DNA of 64,000 bases, taken from positions 124,001 through 188,000 of the forward strand of contig NZ_PXZT01000004.1 in assembly GCF_003008695.1 (NCBI RefSeq), given 5' to 3'. The stretch comes from Trichococcus alkaliphilus. GTDB taxonomy: Bacteria > Bacillota > Bacilli > Lactobacillales > Aerococcaceae. Positions 25,409 to 33,493 of the stretch are shown here, piece after piece; positions within the stretch are counted from its first letter, which is position 1, and each line of letters opens with the position of its first letter. A program made the translations under genes and the position numbers. The notes under the pieces are model-generated. The model did no database searches. It saw only the letters and a program-made list of their open reading frames with translations, and was not told where the DNA came from.

Positions 25409-26119
25409 TTAAAACCACTGCAGCCAAAAGGGAGCGAAATAGGCTCCACCCATGGCAAGGAGAAAGAAGCCTTTCCAGATTACGGTAGGGATATACGTCT
25501 TCGTCGCCAAGGCTGTTCCGTCCCAATGGCTGTCAGTTTTCAAAAGCAAAACAATGAAAAATTGATGCGCCAAGCCAAGCATATACCAGATGACGAAACC
25601 AATTGTGATGACGTCCACTGACTGATAAATCCGCAACAGGAAGCTGTAGTTGTTACGGTAAAGCATAATGGAAGCTCCGATCACAATCAGGATGATCAGA
25701 TTCTGCCAAAAGCTCTTTTCTTTAGCCAGCAAATTCGTTAGCAAATAGATGCATAAGAAAAGCGGAATGATCCACAGCAACAGTCCTTGTAAATAGAGAT
25801 AGGACACTACAACGAAGAACAATGCTTGCGAAACATAACCGCCGAGCAGGCTAAAAAATATCCCCAGTCCGCTGCGGTTTCCGATTTCGGCTAAACCGAG
25901 GATTCCGCCGCTTTTGACGATCGAGGGGAGAATATGAAATTTTACTGATTGGATGCTCCCACCCCATAAACGCGCTGTTAGAGCATGTCCGCATTCATGG
26001 ATGATGACGTTGGGGAGGTCCAGATAAATGCCGAACGTATAAGCAATCATGCCGCGGCTGGAAAAGGTGAAATAAGCTACCGCAAAAAAGAGGGCAATCA
26101 ATACGGGAAGGTCCATCAT
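25409..26119 (-). CDS. M50-type membrane metallopeptidase homologue
   Basis: A 236-residue membrane protein with five or six helices. The first long segment leads into NVIIHECGHALTARLWGG, a zinc HExxH site (HECGH) of M50B-like intramembrane peptidases. A second metal Asp could lie in later segments but is not recognised with certainty. ATG 26119 follows AAAGGAGGA. M50 members act in regulated intramembrane proteolysis; the substrate here cannot be inferred. Neighbours do not form an operon. Confidence 0.82.
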   Translation of the reverse strand: MMDLPVLIALFFAVAYFTFSSRGMIAYTFGIYLDLPNVIIHECGHALTARLWGGSIQSVKFHILPSIVKSGGILGLAEIGNRSGLGIFFSLLGGYVSQALFFVVVSYLYLQGLLLWIIPLFLCIYLLTNLLAKEKSFWQNLIILIVIGASIMLYRNNYSFLLRIYQSVDVITIGFVIWYMLGLAHQFFIVLLLKTDSHWDGTALATKTYIPTVIWKGFFLLAMGGAYFAPFWLQWF

Positions 26120-26242
26120 ACGAGTATCCTCCTTTCGATAAATGCATCAGTACTCATTCAAGAGGATAACATGCAAATTTTATTTTTTTATGAAGATGAT
26201 AGGGAATTATCATGATTAATTCCAAATGAATCCCTAAATAGC

Positions 26243-26284
26243 AAGAAGCCCTCCTTTCGATAAAATCAGAAAGGGAGGCTTCTT
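26243..26284 (-). terminator. Rho-independent terminator after the DUF1002 gene
   Basis: A 16-bp stem with one bulge, 26243-26258 with 26269-26284; T-rich on the minus strand. Confidence 0.85.
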
Positions 26285-26309
26285 TATTATGCAGCTGGTA
26301 AATCTTCAG

Positions 26310-27278
26310 TTATTCGGTTTCAGTCGTAGTGCTGTCGTTCCCACCGAAAAGGTTGGTAAAGAATTGGACGATGGATTCCCAAATGCCCATGCTGTCTTCC
26401 TTCAGTTGTTCCTGATCGACATTGCTCCAGGCTGTTTTTGCCTGCTCGAACAATTCTCCGCCCGTCGCTTGCAACTCTTCACCGAAAGCGGCAATCTGTT
26501 CTTTTTGCTCAGCTGTCAGATTTATGTCGCCGAAATTGATCATCAGGTTCTGGATGTTCGTGATGTTGTCCGCCGAAAGGATGTTGTCGAGATTATAGTT
26601 CTTCAGCACATCCTCAACTATTTGACGGATGTCGTCAGCACTGATGTTACCGTTGTTCGCATCCTTGGCTTCTTGGATGTCCTGTTTCATTTCCACGATT
26701 GCAGCGTTCATCAATTCATCCGAATAGCCGCTGTCGGCTTGGTTTTCCTCGGTTACTGCAGAAGTGACCGCCAACTCTTCCTGGGCGACTTCCACAGCGG
26801 CTGCGTCCAGTGTATTTCCTGAATCAGCAAAAGCTTTGTAAACACCGGCCAATGCACCAGATCCGTCAACTGTGACAGCGGATGCTACCTTGATGTCCAC
26901 ATCCACTGCGCCGGCTGTGATGGCTGCATTCTTATATTGCGCCTCTGTGATCGCAGTGATGGTTTCAGGAGTCAGGATTTCCACCGAAACAGCACCATCG
27001 CTGTCGGCAGGCGTGATGTACGTGCTGGAATAGACTTGGCTATAAGGGTAATCATCCTGCAGCAAGCCGTTCAATTCATTGACTGCCACGACCAACTCGT
27101 TCGTTCCCTCGGCTACTCCCAGTGTTTCTCTGGTTTTCTCCAGTTGGGCGGCATTCAGACTTTCGCCGTAAGTGAAGATCGGTTCGATTGCGACTTTATC
27201 GGCGAACGCTGCCGGAGCGGTGATTCCCAATAAGGTCAACGAAGCAAGGCCTGTTGTCATAATTTTTTTCAGTTTCAT
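26310..27278 (-). CDS. DUF1002 (YpuA-like) secreted protein
   Basis: Start at ATG 27278 (AAGAAGG about 8 nt upstream), giving 322 residues with a signal peptide MKLKKIMTTGLASLTLL...AFA-DK. The sequence (LNAAQLEKTRETLGV, then NAAITAGAVDVDIKVASAVTVDGSGALAGVYKAF) is the DUF1002 domain known from B. subtilis YpuA. Acidic, Asn/Asp-rich C-terminus with a last short amphipathic segment (SIVQFFTNLFGG). The biochemical role of the family is unknown. A TACAAT with an upstream TG on the minus strand (about 27312-27320) may be its extended -10. Monocistronic. Confidence 0.88.
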   Translation of the reverse strand: MKLKKIMTTGLASLTLLGITAPAAFADKVAIEPIFTYGESLNAAQLEKTRETLGVAEGTNELVVAVNELNGLLQDDYPYSQVYSSTYITPADSDGAVSVEILTPETITAITEAQYKNAAITAGAVDVDIKVASAVTVDGSGALAGVYKAFADSGNTLDAAAVEVAQEELAVTSAVTEENQADSGYSDELMNAAIVEMKQDIQEAKDANNGNISADDIRQIVEDVLKNYNLDNILSADNITNIQNLMINFGDINLTAEQKEQIAAFGEELQATGGELFEQAKTAWSNVDQEQLKEDSMGIWESIVQFFTNLFGGNDSTTTETE

Positions 27279-27446
27279 TTTTAAACCTTCTTTCTTTCGT
27301 AGCATGCTTGCATTGTACCAAAGATAACCTGGGAAATGTATTATCATTTCTTTAAATAATTATGAAGCTTCCGCGACGCAAAGTCAAAGTATTCCCCAAA
27401 AGAGCCTGTCGTGCTGTTTCGCGGACAGTTGGCGGCAGTCATGCGC

Positions 27447-27474
27447 GAAATCGCCTGAAAAGTCGTTTCTGCAA
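27447..27474 (+). repeat. Direct repeat copy 1 flanking the solo recombinase gene
   Basis: This 28-bp segment (starting GAAATCGCCT, ending CGTTTCTGCAA) recurs at 28258-28285 with 25 of 28 identical bases. Both are preceded by GTTTCG at the same distance (27416 and 28227). This copy is also preceded by a TTTCGCG/CGCGAAA inverted pair (27417-27423, 27444-27450). Confidence 0.75.
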
Positions 27475-27506
27475 CTGAATAATTGGTGAGTTTCGACGCC
27501 AAATGA

Positions 27507-27532
27507 GGGAACACATGTATAATTGTGTTCCC
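27507..27532. promoter_or_regulatory. Perfect inverted repeat upstream of the recombinase gene
   Basis: Arms GGGAACACA (27507-27515) and TGTGTTCCC (27524-27532) are separated by 8 nt. The geometry fits an operator or a Xer-like recombination core (two 9-bp arms around a 6-8-bp spacer), with no T-run for a terminator. Confidence 0.55.
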
Positions 27533-27643
27533 CGTAAAACGTTGATTTATCAACACCAAAATGGTATGCTTTTTTTATCGAAATCAACCGAAAAACCCCG
27601 GATATCGGAGGGCATAAAATAAAGAAAACAAGAGGACATTTCA

Positions 27644-28195
27644 GTGAATACCACCCATGCAATCAAAGACATCAGCCAAATCCAAATATTGATGGACGTT
27701 TATCCGCCTCACTCGAAAAATCGCCTGCTACTGGAGTATGCCATCCGGACAGGTCTGCGCATCAGCGACATCCTGAACGTGAAGGTAGGGCAAGTACTGG
27801 GGAAAGAGTCGTATCAGATCGTCGAGATGAAAACGGGCAAGAAGAAAGAACTGGCCATCCATGACCGCTTGAAGCAATCCATTTCGGATTATGTCGAAAG
27901 GGAGGGGCTGGCTGCTGCTGATTATTTGTTCTATTCCAACGCCGACAAGAGCAGTCATATCAAGCGTACGCAGGCACACCGCATCATCGCGCATGCAGGG
28001 GATATGATCGGCATCACTTTGAGCGCCCATTCGCTGCGCAAGAGTTTCGGCTACCATTCCTACAAGCAGGGCGTCGACATTTCCCTGCTCCAAACAATTT
28101 TTCAGCACTCTTCACAAGCGGTCACACTCCGGTATATCGACATCACCCAGGAGAACATCAACAACGTTTACAAACGGGTCGATTTCGGATTTTAA
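27644..28195 (+). CDS. Catalytic-domain-only tyrosine recombinase
   Basis: GTG 27644 follows AGAGGA; 183 residues. It holds the whole tyrosine-recombinase active site: Arg39 (TGLRIS), a Lys in KTGKKK (63-68), His129-x-x-Arg132 (HSLRKS), His155 (FQHSS) and nucleophile Tyr164 (LRYIDI). The usual N-terminal core-binding/SAM-like domain is missing, as in other short Firmicutes integrases. It could act on local repeats or together with another protein. Directly repeated and inverted-repeat sequences on both sides fit a small mobile or site-specific inversion/deletion unit. Substrate sites are inferred only. Confidence 0.88.
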   Translation: MNTTHAIKDISQIQILMDVYPPHSKNRLLLEYAIRTGLRISDILNVKVGQVLGKESYQIVEMKTGKKKELAIHDRLKQSISDYVEREGLAAADYLFYSNADKSSHIKRTQAHRIIAHAGDMIGITLSAHSLRKSFGYHSYKQGVDISLLQTIFQHSSQAVTLRYIDITQENINNVYKRVDFGF

Positions 28196-28211
28196 CCACA
28201 ATAAAAAAATA

Positions 28212-28277
28212 ACGCGTTTTGAGAGAGTTTCGTGATGGTGGATACATCATTCCATTTGAAATCGCCTCAAAATGCGT
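28212..28277. repeat. Imperfect inverted repeat downstream of the recombinase gene
   Basis: Outer arms ACGCGTTTTGAG (28212-28223) and CTCAAAATGCGT (28266-28277) match at 11 of 12 positions; an inner GATG/CATC pair lies between. The right arm overlaps direct-repeat copy 2. It could fold as a cruciform or RNA hairpin at the repeat boundary. Confidence 0.6.
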
Positions 28278-28285
28278 TTCTGCAA
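28258..28285 (+). repeat. Direct repeat copy 2 flanking the solo recombinase gene
   Basis: Partner of 27447-27474, 811 bp downstream; three mismatches of 28. It lies 62 nt after the recombinase stop. Confidence 0.75.
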
Positions 28286-28292
28286 AATCAGC

Positions 28293-28332
28293 AAAAAGTG
28301 CACCTTGCCAAAATGGGCAGGGTGCACTTTTT
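28293..28332. terminator. Bidirectional terminator between recombinase and pspA-like genes
   Basis: Stem AAAAAGTGCACC (28293-28304) with GGTGCACTTTTT (28321-28332) and an inner TTGCC/GGGCA pair. Confidence 0.88.
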
Positions 28333-28349
28333 GTGAATATGAGATAGGT

Positions 28350-29027
28350 TTATAAACCCAAATCTTTCTTCATTTTCTCAAGCTCATCTTCGACAGATGC
28401 CGATCCTTGGCTGGCGTATTTTTCTTCCAGCGCTTTCGCTTCATCGATCGGTTTCATGTTCAATTCGGACATCGCATTCGCCTGATCCAACATTTTGTCG
28501 GCTTTTTCTTCCATCCGTTCAAAAGAACTCATGGCACCTTTCGTGCTGGCGATGGAATCCGTCGCTTTGTTCAGGGTTTCCTGGGTTTTGGCGACCGCTA
28601 TCTTGGATTTGATCATTTCGCGGCGGGATTTGAGAGTTTCGATGTCGGTTGCCAGTTTATCATGCATCTGGCGCATCTTGACGGCATTTTCATGAGCCGA
28701 AGCGTACGAAGTAGCCAATCCTGCACCGACATTTTCCAATTCCTGCTTTTTGGTCAGGAAGATGCGGGCATCGTTCTCATTGCCGGCTTCCAAGGCTTTT
28801 TTGGCATAATCGGTGTATTTGATGACCTCTGCCTGGTTTTCATCGACTAAACGCTTGGTCCGGGTCTCTTCTGCCATGACCCCGGCTGTGCTTCTTTTGA
28901 CTTCAGCCAAATCTTCCATCATGTCGCGCAAGTATTGGTCGATCATTTTTGCCGGATTTTCCATTTTGTCGATCAAAGCATTTATGTTCGCGCTGATGAT
29001 ATCCGAAAATCTCTCTAGTATTGCCAT
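28350..29027 (-). CDS. PspA/IM30 family membrane-stress protein
   Basis: Start at ATG 29027 (AGGAGG just upstream), 225 residues. The opening MAILERFSDIISANINALIDKMENPAKMIDQYLRDM is the PspA/IM30 amphipathic and coiled-coil start, and the protein is almost entirely predicted helical coiled coil. PspA proteins form rings or spirals on the inner face of the membrane and support it under envelope stress. It is the second gene of an operon, 13 nt after the glycine-rich membrane protein gene, which is the usual kind of partner in the phage-shock response. Confidence 0.92.
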   Translation of the reverse strand: MAILERFSDIISANINALIDKMENPAKMIDQYLRDMMEDLAEVKRSTAGVMAEETRTKRLVDENQAEVIKYTDYAKKALEAGNENDARIFLTKKQELENVGAGLATSYASAHENAVKMRQMHDKLATDIETLKSRREMIKSKIAVAKTQETLNKATDSIASTKGAMSSFERMEEKADKMLDQANAMSELNMKPIDEAKALEEKYASQGSASVEDELEKMKKDLGL

Positions 29028-29040
29028 TTCTGTTTCCTCC

Positions 29041-30186
29041 TTATGGGTTCGTGTCTTCCTGGGTTTCGTCTTCTGCCTGCGGAGTAGGGCTGGTATCGAC
29101 TTGCTGCGGGACATCGGTATCATATTTTTTCGTCAGTTCTTCCGCCTCGGTGTTGCCGAATGTATCCAACGGAGTCTTCAAAATGTCTTCGGTTTGCTGC
29201 GCTTCCAGATTCTTTTGTTTTTTGGCATGACGCCACCATAAGAACAGAAGGGCGAGCAGGATGGTGACGCCGAACACGATCAGAACAGCGATCCATGGGG
29301 AACGTGTGACTTTCATGATGCGATCAGCAGAATCCCGGAACGCATCGCTGAAAAACTCTTCGTCCGTTTTGTTGTCATCATAATAGTAGGAATCGATGTA
29401 ATCAAGCAAGACATCGCCAGCCTCTGTGTCGATGACGGTGGCCGCCTGCGTGCCGACCACATAATAATCCATGTACATGCTGGGCTGATATTCGAAGAAT
29501 ACCAACAGCAGATGGGCTTCGTCCGCAAAAAGCTCGTTATATTTTTCATTTGCGAAGTTTTCCAAATCCTCCATCGAAGGATTTGTCGAACCATTGATGT
29601 CATCAGTCAAATACAGATAGGGTTGCACACCGGTTTTCTCGTAGAAATGCTTCAATCCCGAGGTCAATTCAGAACGGTTTCCGATCCAACCGATCGTGTC
29701 TGTGTAATAATCCGTTTCCGTGACCGACCCATCCGGAAGGGGCTCCCGTTCCACTGTAGAAAGGGTGATTTCGTTGTTGCCGCCCGAACCGGAAAGTGAA
29801 GATCCAGTATTGAAAGAGAAAATCAAACCGAAAACAACAACCAGAATGATCACGACCAATGCAATCATACCGCAACCTAAACCGCAGCCTGGAGCACCTC
29901 TGGGACTTCCACCGGAATAATTGGGACCGCCGGAAGATGGCCCTCTGATAATGGGGCCGCTCCGGAAAATCGGACCGCTTGAACCGGAAGAACGGGGGAT
30001 ATTAAACCCGCCGCCTCCAAAAGATCCGCTTCCTCCTTTGCTTCCACCACGACCGCCTTTACTGCCGCCGAAGGAACCGCCTCCAAAAGAACTGCCGCGA
30101 CCACCGCTGCTGCGGCCTCCGCCACCACGACTCCCGCCGAAAGAACCACCACCTCCCCGTGATCCGCCACCGCCTCCTCTTGCCAT
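29041..30186 (-). CDS. Glycine/arginine/serine-rich membrane protein with TPM-like domain
   Basis: Start at ATG 30186 (MARGGGGGSRGG; GGGGGT upstream), 381 residues. The first about 100 residues are low-complexity Gly/Ser/Arg with repeated SFGG and RGG units. A PGCGLGCGM motif then precedes a membrane helix (about residues 105-127). The external middle part (ELTSGLKHFYEKTGVQPYLYLTDD, VFFEYQPSMYMDYYVVGT) resembles the TPM (TLP18.3/Psb32/MOLO-1) fold, and a second helix lies near residues 300-320, followed by an acidic Thr/Pro tail. It is first in an operon with pspA. The upstream DNA has TTGACA (30250-30255, minus strand) overlapping a cre-like AAGCGCT sequence at 30241-30254. Confidence 0.8.
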   Translation of the reverse strand: MARGGGGGSRGGGGSFGGSRGGGGRSSGGRGSSFGGGSFGGSKGGRGGSKGGSGSFGGGGFNIPRSSGSSGPIFRSGPIIRGPSSGGPNYSGGSPRGAPGCGLGCGMIALVVIILVVVFGLIFSFNTGSSLSGSGGNNEITLSTVEREPLPDGSVTETDYYTDTIGWIGNRSELTSGLKHFYEKTGVQPYLYLTDDINGSTNPSMEDLENFANEKYNELFADEAHLLLVFFEYQPSMYMDYYVVGTQAATVIDTEAGDVLLDYIDSYYYDDNKTDEEFFSDAFRDSADRIMKVTRSPWIAVLIVFGVTILLALLFLWWRHAKKQKNLEAQQTEDILKTPLDTFGNTEAEELTKKYDTDVPQQVDTSPTPQAEDETQEDTNP

Positions 30187-30464
30187 ACACACACCCCCTT
30201 GAGTACTTGTTTTCCTCATCAAAGTCAATCTATCACAGTGCGTAAGCGCTGTCAATTTAAAGCCATTGGATAAATATGCCAACACTTACAGCCCTCAGAA
30301 AAATGCATGTCAGATTTTCTGACGAATAATGTAACAATATCATCGACAAAATCAGAAAGAAACGGTAAGATATTCTTACATAGAGTCAACAAATTGTGTT
30401 AATTGAACGGAAATCTGCAGCAGAAACAAAATGTTGTGGGGAAAATGCGGAAGGGGTGGGCCAA

Positions 30465-31019
30465 GTGAAGTTGACCGAAGGAACAGAAATAGACGATTTT
30501 TTATTTTTGACGAAGAATGGAAGTTGTAAAAGTTTCCGATCTCAGCTGAAACGCGATTTCACTGCGGTGATTTTCCTGAGACATCTGGGCTGCGGTATGA
30601 GTCAACTGGACATGCTGAAATACCGGGATGCCTATCATTTCCTCAAAGATCAGGGGATCGAGATCATGATGGTGATACAAGGGGCAGAAGCCGCTGTTTC
30701 CGAGAGAACAGCAAAAATGAAAATCCCATATACCGTCATAGCGGACCCTGAGCAATCCTTGTATGAACACTTTGATATCCCTTCAGCGGATTCAATGCGC
30801 AATCTTGTTTACGGCGTTTCCGAAGAAAAACTGCTGGAATTCGAATACTATGGGATCGAATGTCAACGTTTTGAGGGAAATGAACTGCAACTGCAAGCGA
30901 CAATCGTCGTCGATAGAAAAGGGCAAGTTGTTTTGAGCCATTACTCAGTAAACATAAGCGACGTGCCATCTCCATCAGAATTGTACCAAATGTTGCAGGC
31001 TGTGCCTGTAAGAAGCTGA
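30465..31019 (+). CDS. AhpC/TSA-like (peroxiredoxin-fold) protein
   Basis: GTG 30465 is used: AAGGGG lies 8 nt upstream; the frame is open to 30396 but without a ribosome site. The 184-residue product has a thioredoxin-fold peroxiredoxin core: TAVIFLRHLGCGMSQLDML, DPEQSLYEHFDI and LQATIVVDRKGQVVLSHYS. The peroxidatic-type Cys is in LGCGMS, while the second Cys of the usual GCPFC-type loop is replaced by Ser, giving a 1-Cys-like or PRXL2-type (AhpC/TSA_2) protein. It may reduce peroxides or act as a redox sensor. Monocistronic, ending at a terminator. Confidence 0.8.
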   Translation: MKLTEGTEIDDFLFLTKNGSCKSFRSQLKRDFTAVIFLRHLGCGMSQLDMLKYRDAYHFLKDQGIEIMMVIQGAEAAVSERTAKMKIPYTVIADPEQSLYEHFDIPSADSMRNLVYGVSEEKLLEFEYYGIECQRFEGNELQLQATIVVDRKGQVVLSHYSVNISDVPSPSELYQMLQAVPVRS

Positions 31020-31034
31020 AAATAAAAAATCAGA

Positions 31035-31084
31035 AGCGAATGCGACCATTTTCCGACAGAAGGAAAGGGCGCATCCGCTTTTTT
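31035..31084 (+). terminator. Rho-independent terminator after the peroxiredoxin-like gene
   Basis: Stem AGCGAATGCG (31035-31044) with CGCATCCGCT (31070-31079), one mismatch, long loop, then T6. Confidence 0.75.
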
Positions 31085-31192
31085 GTTGTCTTTCCTCCAA
31101 ACGCTATCATTCGTCCAATCAGCTCCCATGGTGGTAATATATAGTTGTAAACGAAACTGTTAGCCTGTCTGGAGCGAGGAGTGAATGGTACT

Positions 31193-31576
31193 ATGAAAAA
31201 CGTAACAGTCAACAGATTGAAATTGGAGCAGTTTTTGCTGGTTCTGAAAGAAAGGGTGGCTCCGGAATACAAGAGTCAAACGGAACAAGATATCCTTGCC
31301 TTCATGGAAGAAATCGTGACTGAGCAAAGAAAAAACGTGAATTATGATGATTTGATCAGGAAGGTTCAGTCCTGTTCAGGTTGCAATCGTGCTTATCTGG
31401 AAGCTGGGCTCGACATCCGTATGAATAAATTTCCCCATGGCTCTTTAGCCGAACTGGTCGTCAACAGCGTGGATACGGATGATTATCTCACATTGCTGGA
31501 AATCGAAAATCCTACTGCATCAGATTTGGAATTTCTTGAGGAAGTCAAAGAAAAGCTTTTTGCGTACTTCGACTGA
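31193..31576 (+). CDS. Hypothetical protein
   Basis: ATG 31193 is chosen for AGGAGTG 9 nt upstream. The 127-residue product is not recognised. It is mostly helical, charged, and contains one CSGC motif (QSCSGCNRAYLEAG) that could form a disulfide or bind metal. The acidic tail resembles no known family. Gene structure is convincing; it stands alone at the edge of a long AT-rich non-coding stretch. Confidence 0.7.
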   Translation: MKNVTVNRLKLEQFLLVLKERVAPEYKSQTEQDILAFMEEIVTEQRKNVNYDDLIRKVQSCSGCNRAYLEAGLDIRMNKFPHGSLAELVVNSVDTDDYLTLLEIENPTASDLEFLEEVKEKLFAYFD

Positions 31577-32248
31577 CAACTAAGATACTTGATCAGGCTT
31601 ATCTGTGATTCGGGCAGGATTTTATCCAGCTCAATCAGCTCGGATAAGCCGATTTGCATTTCAGGCTTATACTAAGACCTGTTATATAGAAACTCCTTTA
31701 ATTCAAACCAAGTGACCCAAATACCAATGCAAACCTTCCTGTGCCTTAAGATTCCTTCAATCGCGGCTCAATAACTTTAATCAGCTGGCCCTTCAACAAT
31801 AATTATCTGCAGCGACCTGATTATGTCAATCCATGTCAATCTAATCCATAAATGCTTGCAATCGTTGATCGTCCAGCTAATTATTTTGTTGGATTGCCAG
31901 CATTTATAATTTGATTAACCCTAAAGCAACGAATCCAACGGATAAACATGAAAAATAATGCCTTTGCTGCCCATATTTATCAATAGATAACCTTAGATAA
32001 CCTTAGTCGATTTTTTTGGACCTACAAAAACGTGAAAAACGGGGGATTCAGGCCGCATCAAATCGTATCTGGTAAAATTCTATATTCTAGTTTACATAAT
32101 ATATATTATACAAAGATAAGTATAAAAGTTATGAGTAACCGCAATAATCAAATTCATCCTGATCGCACCACCTAAAAATAGCAAAATTGCGAAATAACCA
32201 CTGTTATCGCAATTTTGCTACATTATGTTATTTATTTGTTATTTTAAC
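31577..32248. other. Long AT-rich intergenic region without a gene
   Basis: No ORF with a credible ribosome site exists in 672 bp between convergent genes. Seen inside: GGCTTATC/GATAAGCC arms (31596-31603, 31643-31650) with a third GGCTTAT near 31664; a tandem ATGTCAATC (31823 and 31833); a tandem AGATAACCTT (31985 and 31995); and the inverted repeat at 32179-32220. The base composition is lower in GC than the flanking genes. Confidence 0.7.
32179..32220 (-). terminator. Inverted repeat after coaBC, probable terminator
   Basis: Perfect 14-bp arms TAGCAAAATTGCGA (32179-32192) and TCGCAATTTTGCTA (32207-32220), 28 nt past the coaBC stop; the following T-run is weak. Confidence 0.6.
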
Positions 32249-33469
32249 TTATTCCGTGCCAACTTCATCATGCATCGAATCAATCGCTGCGTATAATATT
32301 TCTTCCGCAATCAAATCTTTTGATCTCACCGAAATTTGGATCGGTTCTTTATCCGCTTGGTAAATGATCACTTCGTTTGTATCTTTGTTGAATCCTGCAT
32401 ATTCTTTTGAAACGTCATTTGCTACGATCATGTCCGCATTTTTGCGTTTCAGCTTGTCCAACGCATAATGTTCGACTTCATGCGTTTCTGCCGCAAAACC
32501 GATCAAAAATTGACCCGTTTTTCTTTTTCCGAGTTCGGCCAGGATATCCATCGTTTTCTCCAAAACCAACGTCAAATCCTCGTTCGTTTTCTTGATTTTT
32601 ACTGACGCTTGCGTTTTGGGCCTGTAATCTGATACAGCAGCAGCCATGATGACCATATCGAGATTGTGAAATTTATCTAAAACTGCCGTCGCCATTTCTT
32701 CGGACGATTGTACGTATATTGGTTCGACCCCAAAAGGAATCGGCAACAGATTCGTTGCGGTTACCAATGTCACTTCAGCGCCTAAGTCACGAGCGGCTTT
32801 CGCCAAACTGTAGCCCATTTTGCCGGAAGAATCATTGGTGATGAATCTGACCGGGTCTATGCGCTCTTTTGTTCCACCTGCCGTGATGAGCACCTTTTTG
32901 CCTTTCAAAGGCAGTTCTTTGGCGTTATTCAGAACGACCAGCTGCGCTGCTTCAACAATATTTTCCGGTTCAGGCATGCGCCCTTTGCCTTCGTATCCTT
33001 CAGCCAAAAAGCCCGTGTCAGGTTCCATGATTTCATAACCATAACTTTTCAGAGCTTCCATATTCCTTACTGTAGCCGGATTCTCCAGCATATGCTGGTT
33101 CATGGCAGGCACGATCAGCCTTGGAGCCGTCGTCGCCAATAGCGCTGTCGACACAAAATCATCGGCAATGCCGTTTGCCATTTTGGCGATGATGTTGGCT
33201 GTTGCCGGCGCTACGACGGCAAGTTCCGTCCAATCTGCCAAATGGATATGGCTGACGAATTGTGCATCTTTTTCATCGAAGGTGTCTGTGTAGACATCGT
33301 GCTTGCTCAAAACCTGAAAAGTCAACGGCGTGACGAATTCCTGAGCGGAAGCAGTCATCGCAACTTTGACTTCTGCTCCGGCTTTGATGAATTTTCTGAC
33401 GAGATCGGCTGCTTTATAGACTGCAATGCCGCCCGTTACATATATGGTTACTTTCTTGTTTGTTAACAA
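32249..33469 (-). CDS. coaBC: Bifunctional phosphopantothenoylcysteine decarboxylase / phosphopantothenate-cysteine ligase
   Basis: A 406-residue fusion (start TTG 33469, MLTNKKVTIYVTGGIAVYKA; no other in-frame start gives the conserved N-terminus). The CoaC flavin half shows VAPATANIIAKMANGIADDF and PAMNQHMLENPA (catalytic Cys-containing segment nearby). The CoaB half shows VLITAGGTKERIDPVRFITNDSSGKMG, the phosphopantothenate-cysteine ligase motif. It catalyses two CoA-synthesis steps. It follows the PPK2 gene by 24 nt and is probably co-transcribed with it. Confidence 0.95.
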   Translation of the reverse strand: MLTNKKVTIYVTGGIAVYKAADLVRKFIKAGAEVKVAMTASAQEFVTPLTFQVLSKHDVYTDTFDEKDAQFVSHIHLADWTELAVVAPATANIIAKMANGIADDFVSTALLATTAPRLIVPAMNQHMLENPATVRNMEALKSYGYEIMEPDTGFLAEGYEGKGRMPEPENIVEAAQLVVLNNAKELPLKGKKVLITAGGTKERIDPVRFITNDSSGKMGYSLAKAARDLGAEVTLVTATNLLPIPFGVEPIYVQSSEEMATAVLDKFHNLDMVIMAAAVSDYRPKTQASVKIKKTNEDLTLVLEKTMDILAELGKRKTGQFLIGFAAETHEVEHYALDKLKRKNADMIVANDVSKEYAGFNKDTNEVIIYQADKEPIQISVRSKDLIAEEILYAAIDSMHDEVGTE

Positions 33470-33493
33470 ATTATACGCCCCGCTTACATTCGA

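Noticed and set aside
29921-30202. Proline-rich open frame on the plus strand
   Set aside because: It is the complement of the Gly-rich codons of the membrane protein; proline codons are the complements of glycine codons.
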